From: Bacteroidia bacterium | Lineage (GTDB): Bacteria > Bacteroidota > Bacteroidia > Cytophagales > Cyclobacteriaceae | Reading direction: 5' to 3' | Assembly: GCA_030426345.1 (NCBI GenBank) | Contig: JAUHYU010000005.1 | Coordinates: 34,421 to 98,420, forward strand | Length of the DNA: 64,000 nucleotides | Shown here: piece after piece, positions 44,502 through 51,815 of the stretch | How positions within the stretch are numbered: position 1 is the first letter of the stretch | How the letters are laid out: each line of letters opens with the position of its first letter | Notes under the pieces: model-generated | What the model saw: only the letters and a program-made list of their open reading frames with translations | Databases searched by the model: none | Told to the model about the DNA's origin: nothing | Translations under genes and position numbers: made by a program

Positions 44502-45545
44502 ATGATAGTATTTCAATGTGGGCATTGCGATTATCCATTATTTTTTGAAAATAACAAATGTGAAAATTGCCAACATTTGTCCGGCTATAGGGATCAAGAT
44601 CAAAAAATGCTCACCTTTGAGCCCCAAAGAGCTCTCCTGATTTCTGATCGCGAAAAAATCGCATATAAATATTGTAAAAACAAAGAGCATGAAGTTTGTA
44701 ATTGGCTCTTGGAAAAGGATGATCCGCATGACTATTGTCGAGCTTGTCAACTCAACCGGACGGTACCCAATCTTTCCGATGGAAAGAACTTTCCAAAATG
44801 GAGGAATTTGGAAGTGGCCAAGCACCGGCTCATTTATCAGCTACAAAAAATAGGCCTGGATCTGAATAGCAAAATGAACCATGAAGGGGGGCTGTGTTTT
44901 GACTTTATCGCTAAACGAAATAACCCGAAAGTAATGACTGGTCATGCAAATGGAGTCATTACCATCCTATTGAGGGAAGCGGATTCTGTCCTCAGAGAGC
45001 AAATGCGAAAGGAAATGAATGAGCCTTACCGAACACTGATCGGACACTTGAGGCATGAGGTTGGCCATTACTTTTGGGATAGATTGGTTTTTGACAATCA
45101 ATATGTTTTATCAGAGTTTAGATCGATTTTTGGAAATGAGGAAGTGAATTATAGTGATGCTTTACAAGCGTATTACAAGCAAGGGGCTCCTCAAAATTGG
45201 AGTAGTTCATTCATAAGCAAATATGCCACATCACACCCATGGGAGGATTGGGCCGAGACTTGGGCGCATTACTTGCACGTCATGGATATGGTAGAGACGG
45301 CCCATTTTTTTGGCTTAAAGGTAAATCCTACTGACATCCTGAAAAACATAAAAACAGAGGTGACATTTGACCCATACACCATAATGGATTTCAAAACCAT
45401 TATTCAGGCATGTGTTCCTTTATCCTTTGCAGTCAATAGCATCAATCGAGCTATGGGGATTCCTGATGTCTATCCTTTCATAGTTACTCAACCGGTAGTA
45501 AATAAAATGACATTCATTCACAAGTTGCTATGGTCACAAAAGTAA
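44502..45545 (+). CDS. Zinc-ribbon putative zinc-binding metallopeptidase
   Basis: 347 residues. Two N-terminal CxxC pairs (CGHCDYPLF, CENCQH) form a zinc ribbon, with a second cysteine set near 65-85 (CNWLL, DYCRACQ). The catalytic motif is HEVGHYFWD (HExxH) about residue 188, and the downstream EDWAETWAHYLH gives the third ligand. This fits the putative zinc-binding peptidase family (Peptidase_Mx). Cytoplasmic; role unknown. Confidence 0.85.
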   Translation: MIVFQCGHCDYPLFFENNKCENCQHLSGYRDQDQKMLTFEPQRALLISDREKIAYKYCKNKEHEVCNWLLEKDDPHDYCRACQLNRTVPNLSDGKNFPKWRNLEVAKHRLIYQLQKIGLDLNSKMNHEGGLCFDFIAKRNNPKVMTGHANGVITILLREADSVLREQMRKEMNEPYRTLIGHLRHEVGHYFWDRLVFDNQYVLSEFRSIFGNEEVNYSDALQAYYKQGAPQNWSSSFISKYATSHPWEDWAETWAHYLHVMDMVETAHFFGLKVNPTDILKNIKTEVTFDPYTIMDFKTIIQACVPLSFAVNSINRAMGIPDVYPFIVTQPVVNKMTFIHKLLWSQK

Positions 45546-45597
45546 ATCCTAAGTGTGTACAATGTCTTCGAGTAACTCCACCATGGATTTACATGCT

Positions 45598-46392
45598 TTA
45601 TAAGATCGATCTCACCAATCCACCCTCTACCCTAATAGCAGCGCCATTGGTAGCAGAAGCCAACGGACTGGAAAAATAGGCTACAGTGTCCGCCACTTCT
45701 TCTACAGAAGCAAAGCGCTGAATGAGTGAAGTAGGGCGCATATTTTTGAAGAAATCAGACTCCACTTCATCTACAGACTTGTTGTCGGCCTTGGCAAGGT
45801 TCTCGATAAAACTGCCGACACCTTTTGATTTTGTAGGCCCAGGTAAAACAGAGTTGACGGTCACACCAGAACCTTTGGTCAGTTCGGCCAATCCCCGGCT
45901 CACAGCAATTTGAGCAGTTTTTGTCATGCCGTAGTGGATCATCTCATCGGGAATAAAAACGGCAGATTCACTCGAAATGAAAATGATCCTCCCCCAGTTT
46001 TTCTGCAGCATTTTTGGAAAATAATGCCTTGCCAGCCGAATGCCACTCATCACGTTGACTTCAAAAAACCTAAACCAATCTTCATCCGGGATATCCACAA
46101 AAGCCTTAGGTTCAAAAATCCCGGTATTGTTTATCAAGATATCCACTTCCGGCAGCTCTTTTAGCAATCTATTGATGTCATCTACTTTTGAAAAATCTGC
46201 CGCGATACCTGATACTTTTGCTCCTTCAACAGAAGACTTTAGTTTATCCACGGCATCATCAACAGTTTCCTTTTTTCTGCCATTGATGATGACTTGTGCG
46301 CCTTCCGTCAAAAACCTTTGCGCTGTTGCAAATCCAATTCCGGCTGTAGAACCACTTACGAATACAATTTTATCTTTGAGTTTTAAATCCAT
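45598..46392 (-). CDS. Short-chain dehydrogenase/reductase
   Basis: 264 residues. Rossmann motif GSTAGIG near the N-terminus, NNTG, catalytic Ser in FISSESAV and YxxxK as HYGMTKTA. Cofactor NAD(P). Substrate not predictable. It is convergent with the metallopeptidase, with a CCATGGATTT half-repeat in the 52-base gap, and divergent from the sodium symporter. Confidence 0.88.
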   Translation of the reverse strand: MDLKLKDKIVFVSGSTAGIGFATAQRFLTEGAQVIINGRKKETVDDAVDKLKSSVEGAKVSGIAADFSKVDDINRLLKELPEVDILINNTGIFEPKAFVDIPDEDWFRFFEVNVMSGIRLARHYFPKMLQKNWGRIIFISSESAVFIPDEMIHYGMTKTAQIAVSRGLAELTKGSGVTVNSVLPGPTKSKGVGSFIENLAKADNKSVDEVESDFFKNMRPTSLIQRFASVEEVADTVAYFSSPLASATNGAAIRVEGGLVRSIL

Positions 46393-46995
46393 TTTATCAG
46401 AGTTTATATAATTTTATTATTTTCGATTGTTGTAGCTGTTAAGATCAATTTACCTCCTATGTTCATAGTCGTCAATCTCTTGTATAAAAGCATGGATTTT
46501 TCACGCTTTTTTATCTAAATGCAAAAGCCCCAAGACCATAATTATCAATCCAGTTAAAAAGACAATAAGCCGCTTGACGGAGATAATATTCAAAAAACAA
46601 AATCTGGCGTTAGTTTCATTCAGATTAAAACAATATGACAACTATGTAGGGTTTGAATATTTGGTGTTCAACACTTTAAATATCAATATTGCCACCAAGG
46701 ACGGAAAAAAAGCACTAAAAATCCATGGTTAATGTACCAATTTGATTATTTCCAGTTTATTCTTAATCCCATATTTTCAATCTAATCAACGTAGAGAATA
46801 GTCGCCTTGTTCCATTCTGTAGTATTCTTTCTGAATCCATGGATTTATTTCACATGGATTTCGCATAATTAATGGACACTTTTGTATTGTAGCATCTGTA
46901 GAATTTTTAATATTGCAATTGGCTAAGGATAGTTCGAGGCAAGAACTTATCAATATTGAGTGCCAAATAACTTTTCAAATCTAAAAACTTAATTC
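46393..46995. other. 603-base intergenic region with several CCATGG repeats
   Basis: Between the divergent SDR and symporter genes. It holds half-repeats at about 46491 (GCATGGATTTTTCACGC inside an AAAAGC/GCTTTT stem), 46707 (AAAAAAAGCACTAAAAATCC) and the exact ATCCATGGAT at 46835-46844 followed by CACATGGATTTC. A TTG-N20-TAAATTGA promoter-like pair for the SDR lies near 46448-46480. A tiny TM-peptide frame is listed separately. No tRNA or RNA gene seen. Confidence 0.5.
46501..46593 (-). CDS. Possible 30-residue single-TM small protein
   Basis: TTG at 46593, TGA at 46501-46503. The peptide has a basic N-terminus (NIISVKR), a hydrophobic helix (LIVFLTGLIIMVLGLL) and a charged end (HLDKKA), the layout of a small membrane peptide. 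No ATG start; it could also be a remnant of a larger gene. Confidence 0.3.
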   Translation of the reverse strand: MNIISVKRLIVFLTGLIIMVLGLLHLDKKA

Positions 46996-48816
46996 ATGGA
47001 ACAGGGAGTATTACTGGGAACAATTGACTGGGTCATCATCGCGGTTTTCTTTATGATTGTTTTATCTATTGGTTGGATAGCTTCTAGAACGGCTGGAAAA
47101 AGTTCATCTGAATTCTTCCTTGGCGGTAGAGGCATGCCTTGGTGGTTGCTTGGTGTTTCTATGGTGGCCTGTACTTTTTCTGCAGATACTCCGAACCTTG
47201 TTACAGGTTTTGTCCGTGAAAATGGTGTAGCTAAAAACTGGGCCTGGTGGGCATTCCTGATCACTGGGATGGTTACTGTTTTCATATATGCCAAACTTTG
47301 GAGGCGTTCTGGTGTGATGACCGATTTGGAATATTATGAAAAAAGATATGGCGGCAAACCAGCATCTTTCCTTCGTGGGTTCAGATCTCTTTACCTAGGC
47401 ATATTTTTCAACTGCTTGATCATGGGTAGTGTTACGCTTGCCGCTATTAAAATTGGTGGGGTTATGCTCGGGATGGAACCTTGGGTAGTTGTAGTGGGAG
47501 CATCAATTGTGGTAGTGATTTATGCAGCCCTTGGCGGAATAAAAGGAGTTATTTGGGCTGATTTCTTCCAATATGGCATCGCCATGTTCGGTGCCGTCTA
47601 TGCTGCAGTAGTAGCATTGCGACAACCGGAAGTTGGAGGATTGAGCAATATGCTTTCAAAATTAGCAACAACTGATAAACTTTCATTCTTTCCAGATTTC
47701 TCCGACCCTTCGGTGTATATACCATTGCTCATCATACCGGTTGCCGTACAATGGTGGGCCGTATGGTATCCGGGTGCTGAGCCTGGAGGTGGTGGTTACA
47801 TCGCTCAAAAAATGTTGGCAGCCAAGGATGAAAAAAATGCCATCGGAGCCACCTTATTTTTTAATTTCATGCACTATGCGATTCGTCCATGGCCATGGAT
47901 TATTGTTGCTTTAGCGTCGATATTGATCTATCCTGATTTGGCAAGCATCAAGGCGGAATTTCCTAATATATCCAACGAATACCTCAAAGACGATATCGCC
48001 TATCCGGTGATGCTTTCAAAACTAGGACCCGGTTGGTTGGGCTTGGTGGTAGCCTCGATCATTGCCGCATACATGTCAACAATTGGTACGCACCTTAACT
48101 GGGGATCATCTTATATCGTGAATGATTTTTATCAGCGCTTTGTAAAACCGGATGCATCCGAAAAGCAGTTGGTATCTGTGGGTAGAATTTCAACAGTTGT
48201 ATTGATGGTTTTCGCAGGTATTTTATCCTTGACATTATTAGATAATGCCACACAGGCATTCAATATACTATTACTTTCTGGCGCTGGCTCTGGCGCAATT
48301 TATATTTTAAGATGGTTTTGGTGGAGGATCAATGCCTGGACTGAGATTGTAGCGATGATCGTGGCCCCTGTGGCCGGAATAATTCTTGTCGTATTTATAG
48401 ATGACGCTGCTGTGGCCACAGATACATTGGATGGCTTTACTGTAAAGCTACTAATCACAATATTCTGTACAACAGTGGCATGGATTGTAACGACCTTTGT
48501 CACCAGACCGGAATCTACAGAAACATTGCGCAATTTCTATCGGCTGACCAGACCGGGAGGCCCTGGATGGAAACGTGTTGTGGCAGAAGCTGCTGCTGAT
48601 GGCGATATGATTGACGCTGAAAATGATGGGAAACCATGGGAAATGCCGATTCAAATCCTATTGGTTTTTATAGGATGCATGGTTATCTATTCTAGTTTAT
48701 TTTCTATCGGAAGTTTCCTTTATGGGAATATGCTGACTGGGGTGCTCCTCCTTGTAGTCGCCATTTTGGGGACGATTTTCCTTTTCAAATCTTTTGGCAA
48801 GCTTAGGGCTAATTAG
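46996..48816 (+). CDS. Sodium:solute symporter (SSS family)
   Basis: 606 residues, about 13 to 15 TM helices. Core motifs: FFLGGRGMPWWLLGVSMVACTFSADTP and YAALGGIKGVIWADFFQY, with MSTIGTHLNWGSSYIVNDFY in the sodium site region. A longer C-terminus with PWEMPIQ precedes the last helices. Bacteroidota members of this length often import sugars or sugar acids. The substrate is not known here. Confidence 0.9.
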   Translation: MEQGVLLGTIDWVIIAVFFMIVLSIGWIASRTAGKSSSEFFLGGRGMPWWLLGVSMVACTFSADTPNLVTGFVRENGVAKNWAWWAFLITGMVTVFIYAKLWRRSGVMTDLEYYEKRYGGKPASFLRGFRSLYLGIFFNCLIMGSVTLAAIKIGGVMLGMEPWVVVVGASIVVVIYAALGGIKGVIWADFFQYGIAMFGAVYAAVVALRQPEVGGLSNMLSKLATTDKLSFFPDFSDPSVYIPLLIIPVAVQWWAVWYPGAEPGGGGYIAQKMLAAKDEKNAIGATLFFNFMHYAIRPWPWIIVALASILIYPDLASIKAEFPNISNEYLKDDIAYPVMLSKLGPGWLGLVVASIIAAYMSTIGTHLNWGSSYIVNDFYQRFVKPDASEKQLVSVGRISTVVLMVFAGILSLTLLDNATQAFNILLLSGAGSGAIYILRWFWWRINAWTEIVAMIVAPVAGIILVVFIDDAAVATDTLDGFTVKLLITIFCTTVAWIVTTFVTRPESTETLRNFYRLTRPGGPGWKRVVAEAAADGDMIDAENDGKPWEMPIQILLVFIGCMVIYSSLFSIGSFLYGNMLTGVLLLVVAILGTIFLFKSFGKLRAN

Positions 48817-48962
48817 TGTCTTCAAAGTAAAGCAGTGCAAGCGCGGGCAGGATTATCAACAGTTCTGACGGCCTTAGCAGAAGCTCTTTGGAATTGTTTT
48901 GAAAACATCGTATCGTCAGAAAATCAAGGCTTAAGTTGAGTTTAATTCTGAGCCTAGCTACA

Positions 48963-49010
48963 AGAACAAAGTAAGCATAATCAGGTAAGTAATTGTGCTT
49001 ACTTTGTTCT
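48963..49010 (+). promoter_or_regulatory. 15-bp inverted repeat 33 bases before the spermidine synthase gene
   Basis: AGAACAAAGTAAGCA (48963-48977) and TGCTTACTTTGTTCT (48996-49010) are exact reverse complements with an 18-base loop. It may be the symporter's terminator, but lies about 150 bases past that stop, has no clean T-run, and sits where a leader structure or operator would be. Confidence 0.5.
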
Positions 49011-49043
49011 ATTTGTGATATTCTTCATTTTCTTTGTAGCAAA

Positions 49044-50585
49044 ATGAAACTTCGCTCCAATATCCTTAAGCTTTGCCTTTTTGCCACTGGCCTGTCTGGC
49101 ATTGTAGCAGAATATGTGCTTTCTACGCTTGCTACTTATTTTCTGGGCAATTCCGTGCTACAATGGACGATGATCGTCTCAATCATGCTTTTTTCCATGG
49201 GGCTTGGTGCGCGCATCACAAAGGTTTTTGAAGGAAATCTCCTCGAAAAATTCATCTGGATTGAGATCGCTCTTTCAATTCTCGCTTCGTTTGTTTCTTT
49301 AATTACCTACACCGTTGCAACCTATACTGTATATTCCGGCTTTGCCATTTATACCTTGTGTGTGATCATTGGCCTACTCATTGGCATGGAAATCCCGCTG
49401 GTCATCCGAATCAACGATAAGTTTGAATCCCTCAAAACGAATGTTTCTTCGATGTTGGAAAATGACTACTATGGCAGCTTGCTAGGTGGAGTTTTCTTCG
49501 CGTTTGTTGGTCTTCCATTTTTAGGACTTACTTATACGCCATTCATACTCGGGTTTATCAATTTTGTGGTGGCGATTGTGCTTTTATCAGTTCTATGGAA
49601 GGATTTGGGAAAGCAAGTGCAAGCCAGGCTGGGAATCGCAAACACATTGGTTTTCTTTCTTTTAATCATAGGAATGCTTAGTGCCGGCAACATTATCGCC
49701 CATGGTGAGGAAATGCGGTATAAAGACAGGGTTATCTTTTCCAAGCAAACGAAATATCAAAAACTGGTCATTACGCAATCGAACACAGATTATTGGCTTT
49801 TTATCAATGGAAATCAGCAATTGAGCACCGTCGATGAAATTATGTACCATGAACCTTTGGTACATCCATTGTTGAGATTGCACCCAAACCCAAAAGATAT
49901 CTTGATTTTGGGCGGTGGTGATGGCTGCGCGGCACGCGAAGTTTTGAAATATGAGTCAGTACAAAATATAACCGTTGTTGACTTGGATCCTGACATGACT
50001 CGGCTGGCCATTGAGCATCCTATACTTTCCGAGATCAACCAAAATGCGCTGGAAGATGAAAAAGTGACTATCATCAACGATGACGGCTACAGGTATTTGG
50101 AAGATGAGCAAAACTACTACGACATCGTCATCATTGACTTGCCTGATCCAAAATCTATCGAATTGGGAAGGTTATATTCTTTTGAGTTTTACAAACTATG
50201 CTACAATGTTTTGCGGCCAAACGGACTGATTGTTACCCAAGCCGGCAGTCCGTATTTTGCAGCTCGGGCTTTTAAATGCATTGATAAAACCATGGAAAAA
50301 TCAGGCTTTTCTACCGTCCCAATTCACAATCAGGTGGTCACCCTCGGGGAATGGGGGTGGGTTTTGGGCGCAAAAAGTTTGTCGAAAGACCGGTTTAAAG
50401 AGGCCCTTGTCAAACTTGATTTTAAAGGGATTCCCACGAAGTGGATCAATCAAGAGGCGATGACTCTGATGACTTCTTTTGGCAAAGACTTTACCATAAA
50501 CCCTTCAGATTCCATAGAAGTCAATACTATCCATCATCCTACGCTTTTTAAATATTACCTGAATGGCGAATGGGATTTATATTGA
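49044..50585 (+). CDS. Membrane-anchored spermidine synthase-like protein
   Basis: 513 residues from the ATG at 49044 (a longer frame begins inside the inverted repeat). About seven TM helices fill the first 225 residues (TGLSGIVAEYVLSTLATYFLGN). A polyamine aminopropyltransferase domain follows: LILGGGDGCAAREVL for S-adenosyl binding, VDLDPDM, NDDGYRYLED and the catalytic-site IIDLPDPKS. Long SpeE proteins of this form are common in Bacteroidota; whether they make spermidine is less certain than for the soluble enzyme. Confidence 0.85.
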   Translation: MKLRSNILKLCLFATGLSGIVAEYVLSTLATYFLGNSVLQWTMIVSIMLFSMGLGARITKVFEGNLLEKFIWIEIALSILASFVSLITYTVATYTVYSGFAIYTLCVIIGLLIGMEIPLVIRINDKFESLKTNVSSMLENDYYGSLLGGVFFAFVGLPFLGLTYTPFILGFINFVVAIVLLSVLWKDLGKQVQARLGIANTLVFFLLIIGMLSAGNIIAHGEEMRYKDRVIFSKQTKYQKLVITQSNTDYWLFINGNQQLSTVDEIMYHEPLVHPLLRLHPNPKDILILGGGDGCAAREVLKYESVQNITVVDLDPDMTRLAIEHPILSEINQNALEDEKVTIINDDGYRYLEDEQNYYDIVIIDLPDPKSIELGRLYSFEFYKLCYNVLRPNGLIVTQAGSPYFAARAFKCIDKTMEKSGFSTVPIHNQVVTLGEWGWVLGAKSLSKDRFKEALVKLDFKGIPTKWINQEAMTLMTSFGKDFTINPSDSIEVNTIHHPTLFKYYLNGEWDLY

Positions 50586-50640
50586 GCCCATCATTGGAAA
50601 TGCTGTTCTGACATATATTCATGCCAATGAAAAAATCATC

Positions 50641-50656
50641 AAAATCCATGGATTTT
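50641..50656. terminator. ATCCATGGAT-family repeat between convergent genes
   Basis: AAAATCCATGGATTTT is a perfect 16-bp palindrome; the outer arms (AAAAATCATC and AGAGGCTTTAC) match only in part. Placed between the spermidine synthase and DUF2726 stops, so a likely bidirectional terminator that has drifted. Confidence 0.55.
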
Positions 50657-50684
50657 AGAGGCTTTACAGGAATTCGTCTAACTG

Positions 50685-51515
50685 TTAGTCATCGTTTTTT
50701 ATTCCGGATAGCCAGCCAAAAAAGGTTTGAGTTTGATCTTGATGTTGTTTTTTTCTTATTCGGTAAAGTTTATGGCCAGATTCAGAGATCAGTCGATTTT
50801 TTAAGTTATCCTTCTCAATCTGTTTTGGGTTATCATGATATCCACTATCGAGCTCGAAAAAATAAGTTGGTTTGTGAGATTTAGAATCTATAATTACGAT
50901 ATCTATTGAGGATGTCAAAAAAAACCATTTTTCCTCGTTAGAAAGACTCGCCAATATCTTGGAAGATAATGTCATTGAAAGTGAAGCATTCGGAAGGATT
51001 ATTGAGTCTGAGAAAACCTTTCTTGCTGCATAGTAGAATTCTTTTTCTTGGGGAGATTTAAATATCGAATCCGTCTCAGCCCCTTCAAAGGATTCGATTT
51101 CTTCAATTAATAAATTTTCTGAGATAGTAATTTTACGACTCGCTTCAAGTTGTTGATTGCGATACTCGGCTAGAGCACTCTTAAATATTGGGAGTTCTGG
51201 TTGTTGTTTGGCATATTCAATGTTTCCTGTTATGTCAAACAGTCGAAGAAGTAGGTTTTCCAGGTCCTCACCAGTTAGTTCAAATGTATAGCTGTTGGAT
51301 TTATGAAAATTGTAAACAGAGTTCAGATAAATGAGCTCATCATCTTTGTTTAAATCCTGTTCAGATAAAAGTTCTCTGATAAAGTTCTCACGAAATACTT
51401 GGACAAAAATTGGGTCTGTGATCAACCGTTCAAATATCCTGTTATCCCTTAAAGTTTGGGTTAAGCGATCCCAGTTTTTCTTTTGAATTAGTATTAATGC
51501 TTCTTCTCGTTCCAT
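50685..51515 (-). CDS. DUF2726 domain protein (nuclease-like)
   Basis: 276 residues. The C-terminal 110 residues match DUF2726: IDIVIIDSKSHKPTYFFELDSGYH, then a QIEKDNLKNRLISESGHKLYRI end, a restriction-endonuclease-like core with the Asp and Glu/x/Asp pattern. The N-terminal 150 residues are helical and unrecognised. Such proteins are often accessory genes, and no partner is adjacent here. Confidence 0.75.
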   Translation of the reverse strand: MEREEALILIQKKNWDRLTQTLRDNRIFERLITDPIFVQVFRENFIRELLSEQDLNKDDELIYLNSVYNFHKSNSYTFELTGEDLENLLLRLFDITGNIEYAKQQPELPIFKSALAEYRNQQLEASRKITISENLLIEEIESFEGAETDSIFKSPQEKEFYYAARKVFSDSIILPNASLSMTLSSKILASLSNEEKWFFLTSSIDIVIIDSKSHKPTYFFELDSGYHDNPKQIEKDNLKNRLISESGHKLYRIRKKQHQDQTQTFFGWLSGIKNDD

Positions 51516-51815
51516 ATATTGTTGCTAATAATTGCACAGAGTGCACTCAGTGCCCCTTATTTACATTATGACTGGTGCATTTTGGCTAAAATAGCCATAG
51601 CTGGTAATATTCCCATGATCGGTTGTATTATTTTGTTTCTGTTACTTCTTCATCAAAAGCCCTAAAAATCCATGGATGTTGCAAATAGCAAGCAGATCCC
51701 GGATCAAGTCCGGGATGACGCCTTATTATTGCCATGGATTTTGGAGGCTTTATAATGGCTGGTTTATCTATTGCCCGTGCGCCATCTAGCGAATCAGACT
51801 TGAATTGTACTGACG
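51516..51815. other. 300-base intergenic region with REP hairpin inside split CCATGG repeat
   Basis: Holds the two halves of an ATCCATGGAT-type palindrome (left AAAAGCCCTAAAAATCCATG from 51655; right CCATGGATTTTGGAGGCTTT from 51732) around a GTCATCCCGG-type hairpin. Upstream of it lies the start region of the DUF2726 gene. No gene seen; an 86-residue frame here reads through the repeat. Confidence 0.6.
51694..51720. repeat. REP-like hairpin (GTCATCCCGGACTTGATCCGGGATC class)
   Basis: ATCCCGGA (51696-51703), loop TCAAG, TCCGGGAT (51709-51716), then GACG. On the minus strand this reads CGTCATCCCGGACTTGATCC, a repeat seen between genes in many bacteria and tied to REP-associated tyrosine transposases in some. 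Read-through gives the tell-tale peptide RHPGLDPGS. Only one copy was noticed in the window. Confidence 0.75.

Noticed and set aside
46393..46995. Repeated CCATGG words as a possible CRISPR array
   Set aside because: Spacing is irregular, units are palindromic words rather than 24-37 bp direct repeats, and no cas gene is present.
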